Source: Moraxella oculi (lineage in GTDB: Bacteria; Pseudomonadota; Gammaproteobacteria; Pseudomonadales; Moraxellaceae). Taken from it: a stretch of 64,000 bases of DNA. The translations under genes and the position numbers were made by a program. The stretch's first letter is position 1. Every line of letters starts with the position of its first letter. Positions 27,719-36,938 of the stretch are shown here, piece after piece. The DNA is taken from the NCBI RefSeq assembly GCF_023336735.1, contig NZ_JAMBAQ010000008.1, positions 1-64,000 on the forward strand, written 5' to 3'. Below the pieces are notes generated by a model. That model did not search any database and was not told the origin of the DNA. It saw only the letters and a program-made list of their open reading frames with translations.

Positions 27719-28423
27719 ATGTCAAGTAGCCGACCGAGTGTTTTGGTGGTTGAAGATGAGTCATCAATCCAAAGGCTGATTGAGTTTGCATTGGTGCAGG
27801 CGGGGTTTGGTGTGTTGCTGGTGGACAGTGCAGAGGCTGCCAAAGTCGTTATTGATGACAAGTTGCCTGATGTGCTACTGCTTGACTGGATGCTGCCTAA
27901 AATGTCTGGTGTGGAGTTTGCCAAAGAGTTGCGATCATCTGACCGTACAAGTGATTTGCCCATCATCATGCTGACCGCACGCAGCGAAGAGAATGATAAA
28001 GAATTGGGTCTGAATTGGGGTGCTGATGATTATGTTACCAAGCCATTTAGTCCACGAGAATTGGTGGCACGCATCAAAGCATTACTTCGCCGACGAGCTC
28101 CACAAAAGACCGACAGCATTGTTAAGGTTGGGCGTTTGACTTTAAGCCCACAGGATCATCAAGTCATGGTTGATGACACGCCAGTGCATTTTGGACCGAC
28201 AGAATTTAAGTTGTTGCATTTTTTTATGACGCATACGGATCGCATTTATAGCCGTGCAGAGTTGTTGGATTTGGTATGGGGTGATCACATATTCATAGAA
28301 GAGCGTACGGTTGATGTTCATATCAGACGGCTTAGACGAGAGTTAGAGTCATCAGGTGTTGCTCATTATGTGCAGACGGTACGGGGCGTTGGCTATGGTT
28401 TTGGGGCGAAAGGCATAGGTTGA
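27719..28423 (+). CDS. phoB: Phosphate regulon response regulator PhoB
   Basis: An OmpR-class response regulator that binds Pho boxes when phosphate is scarce. The 234-residue protein has a receiver domain with acidic pocket VVEDE, phosphoacceptor Asp56 in LLLDWMLP and Lys in YVTKPF. A C-terminal winged helix follows, with SRAELLDLVWG and ERTVDVHIRRLRREL. Its stop overlaps the phoR start by one base (TGATG). The box before pstS is the likely target. Confidence 0.95.
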   Translation: MSSSRPSVLVVEDESSIQRLIEFALVQAGFGVLLVDSAEAAKVVIDDKLPDVLLLDWMLPKMSGVEFAKELRSSDRTSDLPIIMLTARSEENDKELGLNWGADDYVTKPFSPRELVARIKALLRRRAPQKTDSIVKVGRLTLSPQDHQVMVDDTPVHFGPTEFKLLHFFMTHTDRIYSRAELLDLVWGDHIFIEERTVDVHIRRLRRELESSGVAHYVQTVRGVGYGFGAKGIG

Positions 28424-29724
28424 TGTGGCAAGCGATTTTTGTCCTGATGATGGCTTTTTTAATGGGCGCTTCTTTATTTGTGTTGGTGGGTGAAAGAGAG
28501 GCTTTCGTTGGTATCATTGGTGTGCTTTTGGTGTGGAATTTGTATCATTGTCTGCATTTACACCGCTTATTATGTTGGCTTGATAATAAACAACAAATGC
28601 TTCCCAAGGTGATGTCATCTCACTTTGATAGAAGTTTGGGGGGTTGGCAACTGATTTTTGATAAACTGACCGCCAATCAGTATAAGCAAATCAAGCATAA
28701 ACAGCGACTTAATGCCACCATTCATCGACTCAACCGCATGATGGCAAGTTTGCCGAGTGCGTTAGTCATTGTTAACGACAAAGGGATTATTGAGTGGAAG
28801 AATGCCAAAGCTGATGCTTATTTGGGTTTGGATACCTCATTAAAAATGCCCATCAAGCAACAAATCGCCCATGAAGAATTTCACGCTTTGTTTGATGTTG
28901 CTTCTAGCCAAGGTGTTGAAGAGGTAAAGATTACCTTGAATCAAAAAACACTATTAATCACCATCATTCCCATAGAATCTGGAGCGACAATGCTCATTGC
29001 CAGCGACATCAGTGCCACCGAACAGCTTCACAACTCAAAGAGTATTTTTATTGCCAATGTCAGTCATGAATTGCGTACGCCCTTGACCGTCATTCAAGGA
29101 TTTTTAGAGATGCTGGAAAATGACGCTTTGGAGCAGGAATTACGCCGTGAATTTGTTGGCTTGATGCAAAAAGAGGCTCTAAGAATGATGGAGCTTATCG
29201 AAGGGCTTTTGACTTTATCTCGATTGGAAAATGATCAGCATAATTTTGATACCGAACCCGTCTGTTTATCGCAAATGATCATGGGCATCTGTACCGATGT
29301 TGCTGCGTTAAGTGATGGGCATTGCATTACAAGCCATATTTGCCCTGATGTTTGGGTTGATGGTGTGTATAAAGAGTTATACAGTGTGTTTAGCAATCTG
29401 ATTGTTAATGCCATTCGCCATACTGAACATGGCACACAGATTGAGGTGAATCTGTTTTGTGATGATGATATTGTTTTTGTTGTTAAAGATGATGGTGAGG
29501 GGATTGCCAGTGAACATTTGGTTCATTTGACGGAGCGATTTTATCGAGTGGATCAAGGCAGAAGCCGAAAGACAGGTGGTAGTGGGTTGGGACTTGCCAT
29601 TGCCAAACATGCTGTGGCTCGACATGATGGAGTTTTGAGTGTGGAGAGTTGTGTGGGTGAAGGAAGTGTTTTTACTGTCAGATTGCCAAAGTCAGCCAAT
29701 CATGCGATTCTTGGCTCTACTTAA
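28423..29724 (+). CDS. phoR: Phosphate regulon sensor kinase PhoR
   Basis: A 433-residue inner-membrane histidine kinase that phosphorylates PhoB. It has two N-terminal membrane helices with hardly any periplasmic loop (residues about 2-45), as in E. coli PhoR. A PAS-like domain (MMASLPSALVIVNDKGIIEWKNAKA) comes next. The dimerisation box is FIANVSHELRTPLTVIQGFLEML, and the ATPase domain has NLIVNAIRHT (N box) and GGSGLGLAIAKH (G box). Phosphate sensing is thought to go through PstSCAB and PhoU; no phoU is in this cluster. Confidence 0.94.
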   Translation: MWQAIFVLMMAFLMGASLFVLVGEREAFVGIIGVLLVWNLYHCLHLHRLLCWLDNKQQMLPKVMSSHFDRSLGGWQLIFDKLTANQYKQIKHKQRLNATIHRLNRMMASLPSALVIVNDKGIIEWKNAKADAYLGLDTSLKMPIKQQIAHEEFHALFDVASSQGVEEVKITLNQKTLLITIIPIESGATMLIASDISATEQLHNSKSIFIANVSHELRTPLTVIQGFLEMLENDALEQELRREFVGLMQKEALRMMELIEGLLTLSRLENDQHNFDTEPVCLSQMIMGICTDVAALSDGHCITSHICPDVWVDGVYKELYSVFSNLIVNAIRHTEHGTQIEVNLFCDDDIVFVVKDDGEGIASEHLVHLTERFYRVDQGRSRKTGGSGLGLAIAKHAVARHDGVLSVESCVGEGSVFTVRLPKSANHAILGST

Positions 29725-29945
29725 TCTTTTTAAAAGAGCGGGTTGTTTGCGGTCAGTGATTCGTGCTTGAAAGATGGTGTGTCTGCTGTGTCAATGCAAT
29801 ATGGGTCAATGTTTGCCATATGCTAAGTATTACCAACGACATCTTTTGTGCGCTGATAATCAGTGTGTGGGGGTGTTTTTGGGTTGATTTATGTGGTTCG
29901 TATTGATCAATGATGGTCGTGATTTGTCATGTGGTGTGCATAAAA

Positions 29946-29978
29946 AAAATAAGATTGGCAAAACCAATCTTATTTTTA
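29946..29978. terminator. Terminator between phoR and yebC
   Basis: ATAAGATTGG pairs with CCAATCTTAT, flanked by A-run and T-run; the strong tail is on the minus strand, after yebC, but it can work both ways. Confidence 0.9.
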
Positions 29979-29983
29979 TTCGT

Positions 29984-30733
29984 TTAGGCGTCTAACTGTG
30001 CCATCACTTCATCACTAAAATTGACATTGGTATAAACCTCTTGGACATCATCTAAGTCTTCTAGCATGTCAATCATTTTAAGTACTTTTTGGGCATCGTC
30101 AATGTCATCAATGTCTGCTGTGGTGCTTGGTGACATGGTTACTTCCATATTATCTGCTTTTAAATCAGCTGCTAGCAGGGCATCCACCACCGAGCCAAAA
30201 TCATTTGGTTCAGTAATGACAAGTAAGCTTTCGCCGTCGTTTTCAATATCAGTCGCTCCTGCCTCTAGGGCGATTTCCATGACTTTATCTTCTAGCGAAA
30301 CATCATTAAATACAATCTCTCCACGCTTAGAGAATAAATACGCCACAGAGCCACTTGTGCCAAGGTTGCCACCGTGTTTGGAAAAGGCATGACGAACTTC
30401 GCCCACAGTGCGATTCACATTATCAGTCATGGTCTCTACGATGACCGCAACGCCACCCACACCATAGCCTTCATAGGTGATTTCTTGAACATTATCGCCT
30501 TCACCACCGCCTTGACCACGCTCAATGGCACGCTTGATGACATCTTTGGTCATGTTGGCGGCGTTGGCTTTTTCTAGTACGGCGCGCAGGCGAGGGTTGT
30601 TTGCTGGGTCTGGATCGCCACCTTTGCTGGCGGAGACGATTTCACGAATGATTTTGGTAAAAATCTTGCCTTTAGCGGCATCTTGCTTGGCTTTGCGATG
30701 TTTGATGTTTGCCCACTTACTATGACCTGCCAT
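29984..30733 (-). CDS. yebC: YebC/PmpR family transcriptional regulator
   Basis: A 249-residue cytosolic protein of the YebC/TACO1 family, annotated as a DNA-binding regulator and more recently linked to translation of difficult motifs. The N-terminus [25 protein letters not shown] is diagnostic and fixes the start at 30733; an in-frame extension of 15 codons upstream is not conserved. It also has [14 protein letters not shown] and the C-terminal [13 protein letters not shown]. It stands alone and ends in the strong hairpin at 29946-29978. Confidence 0.95.
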   Translation of the reverse strand: MAGHSKWANIKHRKAKQDAAKGKIFTKIIREIVSASKGGDPDPANNPRLRAVLEKANAANMTKDVIKRAIERGQGGGEGDNVQEITYEGYGVGGVAVIVETMTDNVNRTVGEVRHAFSKHGGNLGTSGSVAYLFSKRGEIVFNDVSLEDKVMEIALEAGATDIENDGESLLVITEPNDFGSVVDALLAADLKADNMEVTMSPSTTADIDDIDDAQKVLKMIDMLEDLDDVQEVYTNVNFSDEVMAQLDA

Positions 30734-30972
30734 AATGCACCTTTTAAACAGAAATGATAAAAATGGGTTATTATACAATTTTTGATAAAATTTGCCAATG
30801 TGTTAGCAACAATAGAGGCGGTTGTGCTTGGTGCTGGGTAATGAAAACATGAGATTGTTGCCATGATGGTCATTAATGTGTCTTTGATGACACTAGATGA
30901 CAATATTTGTTGCAATGTCATGCCAAAATTTTGTAAAAAAACTACCTTATGCCTGCAGCTTTGTTATAAAAT

Positions 30973-31824
30973 ATGAGCAAAAAGTCATTGACATCACCCA
31001 TGAATCTCACGAAAAAACACACTCCCTTAAAAGAACGAATTTACATCGTCATTGAAGGCACGGATACCCGCATCGGTAAGCTTTTTGATGTGTTGTTGCT
31101 TATTGCGATTGCATTGAGTGTGATGGTTGTCATGCTTGATAGTGTGCTTATTTTGCGCCTTGAATATGGTCGGCTGTTTTTTTATGCCGAATGGTTTTTT
31201 ACAGTATTATTTACCATTGAGTACGGACTTCGGTTGTACTCTGCACCCAATCGTAAGCGATATGTGTTCAGTTTTTTTGGGTTGGTGGATTTGCTCGCCT
31301 TGTTACCCAGCTATCTGAGTTTATTTTTTATGGGTGCACAGTATCTGCTTGTGGTGCGAGTATTAAGGATTTTGCGTGTTTTTCGTGTATTCAAACTGCA
31401 TTCTTACATGCATCAAGCAGGGTTTTTGGCGGCAGCATTTAAGACATCGCAGCATAAAATCATCGTGTTCTTTTTATCTTTGTTGTTATTGGTTACGATT
31501 TTTGGTTCGGTGCTGTATGTGACAGAAGGGCCTGAAAATGGCTTTACAAGTATCCCTTTATCCATCTATTGGGCGGTGGTAACACTGACGACCGTAGGGT
31601 ATGGAGACATCTCCCCTAAGACACCAATTGGTCAAGCGATCGCGTCGATGGTGATGATCACAGGTTATGCCATCATTGCTGTGCCAACAGGAATTTTTAC
31701 CGCAGAGCTTACTCGCACAATGCGACCACAACTCCATCCAATCGCTTGCTCTAAGTGTGGTAAGTTTGGTCATGCGTCTAACGCCAAGTTTTGTGATCGC
31801 TGTGGTCATGACTTGCATTTATGA
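30973..31824 (+). CDS. Voltage-gated-type potassium channel with C-terminal zinc ribbon
   Basis: A 283-residue inner-membrane ion channel with six membrane segments. S4 has basic residues at every third position: R129, R132, R135, R138 and K141 in VVRVLRILRVFRVFK, the voltage-sensor pattern. The pore carries the K+ selectivity filter TTVGYGD (206-212). S6 ends in YAIIAVPTGIFTAEL. The short C-terminal tail is unusual: CSKCG and CDRCG (C259, C262, C274, C277) can form a zinc ribbon where other bacterial channels have RCK or cyclic-nucleotide domains. It is monocistronic, with a terminator just after. Gating signal and physiological role are unknown. Confidence 0.9.
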   Translation: MSKKSLTSPMNLTKKHTPLKERIYIVIEGTDTRIGKLFDVLLLIAIALSVMVVMLDSVLILRLEYGRLFFYAEWFFTVLFTIEYGLRLYSAPNRKRYVFSFFGLVDLLALLPSYLSLFFMGAQYLLVVRVLRILRVFRVFKLHSYMHQAGFLAAAFKTSQHKIIVFFLSLLLLVTIFGSVLYVTEGPENGFTSIPLSIYWAVVTLTTVGYGDISPKTPIGQAIASMVMITGYAIIAVPTGIFTAELTRTMRPQLHPIACSKCGKFGHASNAKFCDRCGHDLHL

Positions 31825-31835
31825 TGGAATTAACA

Positions 31836-31868
31836 AAAAAAGCCAGTAAAAACTCACCGGCTTTTTTG
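31836..31868. terminator. Terminator between the K+ channel gene and the TonB-dependent receptor gene
   Basis: AAAAAAGCC and GGCTTTTTT form a stem with A-run and T-run on both sides, eight bases before the receptor stop codon on the minus strand. Confidence 0.85.
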
Positions 31869-31875
31869 GCGGCTG

Positions 31876-34440
31876 TCAGAATTGATAAGTCAATGAGATG
31901 GTGTAATTGCGACCAGGAGCGGTGTAGCGATTAAAGCCATGACCATCACCATCAACCATATTATTCACATTGGTGTTGCTAAACATTCTTAATGTTTCCC
32001 AAGGAATGTATTTGACATTGGTGATGTTATAAATGCCAGCATTTAGAATGAATGCGTCTTTTTTGCCAAATCTTTTTGAGCCATACAAGTCATAAATCAG
32101 CACATTACGACTGCGATTGGCGTGCTTGTAAGTTTCTACAGACTCGGTGTATCCTGTACGAACACGGTCAATCTTGGTGTATTTGCCCGTCGTAGCATCT
32201 TTGGCGTAGCCATCATAGGTGCAGTAGTATTCATAGCCAGTATAAGGACATTCACGAGTGGTCATCTCAAACTTTGGTGTGATGGCAATCCCTTTGGTGC
32301 TTTCGGGATTTTTTGCACGAATGCTACGCAACCGCCCATGGATTTCCCAGTTGCCATTAGGGGAGATGTAATCTGCACCCAAAATAAGACTGGCGGGTGT
32401 GGCAGCCAATGTGTTGATTTTCAGCTTACCATCGTGATCGGTTTCTACCCATGCGTGATCTTTGGAGGTGTGGTAGTTGGCGGATACATGAAATTTGCCA
32501 GCCAAATTCAGCTTATCAGATAAATCGCTTTGTATGCCAACTTTCATCCCTTTAATTTCAGCGGTGTCTAAGTTGGTTGATTGTAAGCATATGGCTCGAC
32601 CATTACAACCGCCAGTATCATCATTCCAAAATTTGGTGTGAATGAACTGTTTGTATTTAGAAAGATAGCCTGAAAGGTTTATCTGGGTGTTTGAGGTTGG
32701 GGAAATTTTCAACGCCAATTCTTGATTAAGGGATTTTTCTGCCTTTAAATCATAATTGGGGACTTCCATGACCCCAAGCCCTTGGAAGTTGCGATAAATT
32801 TGTGTGCCAGTCGGTGCGACAAAGCCTGTGCCAATTTTGTATTGAGCGGTAAGCTTTTGTTGGATGAGTTCGTAATCAAAAACGCCACCCCAGCTGACTT
32901 GGCTGTGCTTGGTTGGCTCTAGGCTTTTTCCTGCTCGATAATTTTCACAAAAACCACCAGAGGCGTTGTTGGTAACGCAAGTCTGATGCACGCGTGCGTT
33001 TTCATCATAACCAAAGACATCGGTTTGGAAATACGGTTGGTATTGATAATCATCATAACGCACGCCCAAGGTGGATTTTAGGCGTTTACCAAATCGAATG
33101 ATGTCAATCAAGGCGATGTGATGACTGTCTTTTTTGACATCTGAAAAGGTGTAATTTAAGTAGCTGGGTGAGCCATCTTCTTTGAGTACTGTTGCCGATG
33201 TGCTGCGATCACTGCGTGTCTTGGACGCATTGAGTATGAATTTGTGTTCGCCAGCATTGCCCAAGTCGAATAAGGTGCTTGTTATGTTTAGGTCGTATTG
33301 GTCGCTTGTGGTGTTGGTTGGGCGATATTCTCGACGATCAAAACTAACCTTATTTTGTGAATCTCTGTCATACACCCAAGTATCTGCCAAGCCTAGTACT
33401 TTGGCATGTGTGTAGTGCAATGCAAGCTCATCGATGGGACCACTTAAAGTCTGATAACGATAGTTAGCACCATAGCTTTTTAGCTGCTCTTTATCCTTGG
33501 CACGGCGTGGACCGACACTGGTACGAGAGCCGTAGCTGGCATTAATATCAGTATTCATGACAGTGTCTTTATTTTGGTAGATGCCATGCAATCCGAAACG
33601 ATGATTGTCATTGGCATGAAAATACAGTTTTGCCAAAAGGCTGTCTTGGGTGGCATTTGCTGCTTGTGGATGGCGTAGGGATTTTAATGAGTGACTGGGA
33701 ATGTGATCCTTAGAATAAATGTATGCCAAATTGTCAATTTCTTGCTTGTCATGCTTTTTTAGGTCATGATTTTTAAGTTCATGCCCTTCACGGCGAGCAT
33801 AATTTACTAAAAATTCTGCCTGATCATACACGCCTGCCAAGCCAATCGTCGCTAAATTCTCTTCATTTTTACTGGCATGACTAACTTTGGCATAACCCCC
33901 TAAATGACCCTGCTTGACCAAATGATGAGGTTCTTTGGTGCGGTAAGAGATGGCACCGCCCACAGCGCCAGAACCAGAAACCAAACTGTCAGCACCAGCA
34001 GCAATACGCACGCCAGCCATCATTTCAAGATCTGGGTTGAATCTGCCTTCATACATGTATCCGTATGGCGAAAAGATTTCATTCACTTCCACCTCCGGTA
34101 AGGAGATGCCATCGATGTTCATTGCCACACGATTGCCGTCCACGCCACGAATGGCAAAGCCTTTATTGCCATAGCGACCCACCTCAGCGACATCAACCTC
34201 GGTATTGTATCGAACAAGGTCTTGGGCGTTTTGAATGTTTTGTTCATCAAGCATGCGGCGATTAAGCACTTTTTCACCGATTTGCTCGGTTGGTGTGGCA
34301 TTGAGTGTCACTTGGAGTGTTTCAAGCGTGATGTTATTGTCATCATTATCCTTGGCATGAGCTTGTGAGGCATCAATCATGAGTGCAGGTACAATGATGG
34401 CAAGTAAGGCTTTTTTGGTGGTGAAGGCAGGTAATCTCAT
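31876..34440 (-). CDS. TonB-dependent hemoglobin/transferrin/lactoferrin-type receptor
   Basis: An 854-residue outer-membrane receptor for iron or haem uptake. It has a signal peptide ending about ASQAHA, a TonB-box-like segment ETLQVTLNATPTEQIG, a plug domain (ELD-type VRYNTEVDVAEVGRYGNKGFAIRGVDGNRV) and a 22-strand barrel ending in Phe (YTISLTYQF). Mid-barrel motifs GTGFVAPTGTQIYRNFQG and NYDLKAEKSLNQELAL resemble the FRAP/NPNL region of haem and hemoglobin receptors (HmbR/HgpB-like, TIGR01786 class). A Cys-rich external loop (ECPYTGYEYYC) is present. The substrate is probably hemoglobin or haem, but transferrin-class ligands cannot be excluded. AAGGA precedes the ATG. Confidence 0.9.
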   Translation of the reverse strand: MRLPAFTTKKALLAIIVPALMIDASQAHAKDNDDNNITLETLQVTLNATPTEQIGEKVLNRRMLDEQNIQNAQDLVRYNTEVDVAEVGRYGNKGFAIRGVDGNRVAMNIDGISLPEVEVNEIFSPYGYMYEGRFNPDLEMMAGVRIAAGADSLVSGSGAVGGAISYRTKEPHHLVKQGHLGGYAKVSHASKNEENLATIGLAGVYDQAEFLVNYARREGHELKNHDLKKHDKQEIDNLAYIYSKDHIPSHSLKSLRHPQAANATQDSLLAKLYFHANDNHRFGLHGIYQNKDTVMNTDINASYGSRTSVGPRRAKDKEQLKSYGANYRYQTLSGPIDELALHYTHAKVLGLADTWVYDRDSQNKVSFDRREYRPTNTTSDQYDLNITSTLFDLGNAGEHKFILNASKTRSDRSTSATVLKEDGSPSYLNYTFSDVKKDSHHIALIDIIRFGKRLKSTLGVRYDDYQYQPYFQTDVFGYDENARVHQTCVTNNASGGFCENYRAGKSLEPTKHSQVSWGGVFDYELIQQKLTAQYKIGTGFVAPTGTQIYRNFQGLGVMEVPNYDLKAEKSLNQELALKISPTSNTQINLSGYLSKYKQFIHTKFWNDDTGGCNGRAICLQSTNLDTAEIKGMKVGIQSDLSDKLNLAGKFHVSANYHTSKDHAWVETDHDGKLKINTLAATPASLILGADYISPNGNWEIHGRLRSIRAKNPESTKGIAITPKFEMTTRECPYTGYEYYCTYDGYAKDATTGKYTKIDRVRTGYTESVETYKHANRSRNVLIYDLYGSKRFGKKDAFILNAGIYNITNVKYIPWETLRMFSNTNVNNMVDGDGHGFNRYTAPGRNYTISLTYQF

Positions 34441-34506
34441 AAAAATCCTTAAAGAGTGGTCAAAAGATGAATAAAAACATCAAGGTCATTGTAACACTTG
34501 TGTTGT

Positions 34507-34554
34507 ATTATATCTTAGTTGTGCCATTCATGTAAATAAGAGTTCATCTTATTT
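34507..34554 (-). promoter_or_regulatory. Promoter and operator-like palindrome of the TonB-dependent receptor gene
   Basis: On the minus strand a TATAAT lies at 34507-34512 and TTTACA at 34531-34536 (18-bp spacer). A perfect inverted repeat AAATAAGA-GTTCA-TCTTATTT covers 34534-34554 and overlaps the -35. The position fits a repressor operator such as Fur, but it is not a close match to the E. coli Fur consensus. Confidence 0.55.
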
Positions 34555-34653
34555 GAATACAATTCGCAATGATGCTTTTTGTCCGAATAAATAGTCGTTG
34601 TCAATGATCATTTGGCGTATAATATTCAATATTTTATCAACCGATGACTGGTC

Positions 34654-35364
34654 ATGAATATTCAAACTTTCTATCAAAAAGCCCCTATGACTTTGCTTTG
34701 CATCCTAAGTTTTGTGTGCGTTGCTTTATCTCAGCTGCTGTTGGGCGTTAATTTTGATCAGCCAAGTTTTGATGAGTTGATTCGTTTTGGGGCAAACTTT
34801 CTGCCTTTAACACTGGCAGATGAACCCTGGCGTTTGCTGTCTGGCGTGTTTTTACACATAGGTCTCATCCATTTGTTACTTAACAGTTTTGCCATGTATT
34901 ATTTTGGGCAGGTTGTGGAAGGGATTGTTGGTAGGTCATTATTTTTGGCGGTATTTTTGCTTTCAGCGATTGGGGGTAATTTACTCAGTTTATTCGTTAC
35001 TTGGCAGAGTGTGATGAATGGTGGCTTGGCAAATGTATCGGCAGGGGCATCAGGTGGCATCATGGGGCTTGGTTCATTTTTGCTTGTCGTTGCCATATTT
35101 AAAATACCAACGGCTTTTGTGCTTGATGCTAAAAATTTGTTTATCGTGATGGCGATCAACCTTGTCATGGGGTTTGCCTTGCCTGGGATTGATAACGCAG
35201 GACATGTTGGCGGTGTGATGGTGGGCTTGCTGTTTGGCGGTGTGTTTGTTTTGTCATCGAAAACAACATTGCCAAAGATGAGTGTTTGGGTGTTGGCGGT
35301 GTTATTACTGGTGGCGTTTGTATTGATTTGGTGGCAACTGCACATGCAACTGTGGCATGATTAA
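34654..35364 (+). CDS. Rhomboid family intramembrane serine protease
   Basis: A 236-residue membrane protease that cleaves other membrane proteins within the bilayer. The catalytic Ser133 lies in SAGASGGIMG and the catalytic His184 in NAGHVGGVMVG. The HIGLIHLLLNSFAMYYFG helix with its conserved HxxxN is also present. Six to seven membrane helices are predicted. Its stop codon overlaps the end of the convergent lpxH by four bases. Substrates are unknown. The gene is divergent from the TonB-dependent receptor. Confidence 0.93.
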   Translation: MNIQTFYQKAPMTLLCILSFVCVALSQLLLGVNFDQPSFDELIRFGANFLPLTLADEPWRLLSGVFLHIGLIHLLLNSFAMYYFGQVVEGIVGRSLFLAVFLLSAIGGNLLSLFVTWQSVMNGGLANVSAGASGGIMGLGSFLLVVAIFKIPTAFVLDAKNLFIVMAINLVMGFALPGIDNAGHVGGVMVGLLFGGVFVLSSKTTLPKMSVWVLAVLLLVAFVLIWWQLHMQLWHD

Positions 35365-36149
35365 TGATGAGTAAATTGACATAGCCTAACATCATCACTC
35401 ATCAACCCAATGACGGCAGACACTTTGCCGTCATCAGATCGCCAATCGCCCAGTACCAATCTTTTTTTTGGATCTGCGTCATGCATAGCTGGGCGATGGG
35501 TGTGCCCATGTATTAAGACATCGCAAGTATGCCACGCTTTTGTTACTGCGTGGTGATTGACATCCATGATGACGGCGGCTTTTTGAGCCTTATCCTTGGT
35601 GGATTTGGCTGTGATGGCTTGAGAAATCTTGCGACGACGGCTTAATGGCTGCTTTAATAAGAGCCATGTGATGATGGGGTGCTGAATAATCGTACGATAG
35701 CGTTGATATTTTTTGTCATCGGTGCATAAGCGATCGCCGTGCTCCAGACGGTATGTGATATCTGTGTGTAAAAAATGCGGTTCTTTGATGAGCTTGCCAC
35801 CAAATTCATCGCACAGCCCCTGACGAATGGCAAAATCACGATTGCCATGCATGACAAAAATGGTGGTTTTGTCGGAGAGCTGTTGTAGGGCAAGTATGGC
35901 AGGTGTCAGCCAATGTGCTTGCCGATCACTGGCTGTGAGTGTCAGGTAGTCGTCATCACCAATCCAACCATCCAGCCAATCACCTAAGATATAAAGACTG
36001 TGCAGATTGGGTAGGACGGATAAATCTTTTAATAATGCCACAAACGCCGCAGACAAAGCAGGGGTGTTATTTGATAGGTGTAAATCAGAGATGAATACTG
36101 CCTTAATCTCATGGGGGCGTGTGGTCAAGAGGTGGTCAAAGCGTTGCAT
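35361..36149 (-). CDS. lpxH: UDP-2,3-diacylglucosamine diphosphatase
   Basis: LpxH hydrolyses UDP-2,3-diacylglucosamine to lipid X in lipid A synthesis. The calcineurin-like metallophosphatase motifs are clear: FISDLHLS, ILGDWLDGWIGDD, MHGNRDF and VLIHGHTHRPAMH. At 262 residues it is slightly longer than E. coli LpxH (240). Other lipid A or LPS genes in this window (lpxB, lptE) are elsewhere. It ends overlapping the rhomboid gene by four bases. Confidence 0.94.
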   Translation of the reverse strand: MQRFDHLLTTRPHEIKAVFISDLHLSNNTPALSAAFVALLKDLSVLPNLHSLYILGDWLDGWIGDDDYLTLTASDRQAHWLTPAILALQQLSDKTTIFVMHGNRDFAIRQGLCDEFGGKLIKEPHFLHTDITYRLEHGDRLCTDDKKYQRYRTIIQHPIITWLLLKQPLSRRRKISQAITAKSTKDKAQKAAVIMDVNHHAVTKAWHTCDVLIHGHTHRPAMHDADPKKRLVLGDWRSDDGKVSAVIGLMSDDVRLCQFTHH

Positions 36150-36172
36150 GAAAATATGCCATAATAAGGGCG

Positions 36173-36199
36173 AGAGTTTCGCCCTTATTGGTGAGGTGG
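36173..36199 (-). terminator. Hairpin after ppiB
   Basis: Perfect 11-bp stem AATAAGGGCGA / TCGCCCTTATT directly after the ppiB stop codon and before lpxH. The T-tract is short (TTATTAT), so read-through into lpxH is possible. Confidence 0.7.
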
Positions 36200-36200
36200 G

Positions 36201-36710
36201 TTATTTTGAGATGATTTTGGCAGAGTTGATGACGATTGGCGTGGTTGGTACATCGGCATGGTAGCCATGACGGCCTGTTTGCACGGCTTTTATTTTATTT
36301 ACCACATCCATGCCTTCGGCAACCTTACCAAAGACGGCATAACCCCACCCTTGTAGTGTTGGGCTTGAATGATTTAGGAAATTGTTGTCTTTGACATTGA
36401 TAAAAAACTGAGTAGTGGCTGAGTGTGGGTCATTCGTGCGAGCCATGGCAATCGTACCAGCGTCATTTTTTAGACCGTTATCAGCTTCATTTTTGATTGG
36501 TGTGCCGGTGCGTTTTTCATTCATGTTGATGTCCATGCCACCACCTTGAATCATAAAACCGTCAATCACACGGTGAAAGATTGTGCCATCATAATGACCG
36601 TTTTCAACATAGTCTAAAAAATTAGCGACTGTCATGGGGGCTTTTTCAGCATTTAATTCAATCACGATGGCACCGTGAGTGGTGTCAAGTTCTACTACTG
36701 GCATGTTCAT
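36201..36710 (-). CDS. ppiB: Cyclophilin-type peptidyl-prolyl cis-trans isomerase
   Basis: A cytosolic rotamase of the PpiB type (169 residues, no signal peptide). The active-site motifs [32 protein letters not shown] and [16 protein letters not shown] are present. I chose the ATG at 36710, six bases after AAGGA; the ATG at 36716 is too close to it. The single gene is followed by a hairpin. Confidence 0.94.
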   Translation of the reverse strand: MNMPVVELDTTHGAIVIELNAEKAPMTVANFLDYVENGHYDGTIFHRVIDGFMIQGGGMDINMNEKRTGTPIKNEADNGLKNDAGTIAMARTNDPHSATTQFFINVKDNNFLNHSSPTLQGWGYAVFGKVAEGMDVVNKIKAVQTGRHGYHADVPTTPIVINSAKIISK

Positions 36711-36938
36711 GAGCATTCCTTAAAAAATTAAACAGTAAGATGCTAGAGGTTTAAAATAAATTATTGTTATTATAACAAAATTTTTTAAAAAAAGGGTGAT
36801 GAATAAAGTCGACTTGACAAAATATGATGACTGATAAAAATGCCATTGATATCTTGATGCAGAAATTTTGGCAAATCGTCAACTTTCATTAAAATTATGC
36901 TAGAATAAGATGGCTGATTATTTTTAATGTAGGTTAAA

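Noticed and set aside
34654-35364. Rhomboid protease as an inactive pseudoprotease
   Set aside because: Both Ser133 (GASG) and His184 (AGHVGG) are present, so it is probably active.
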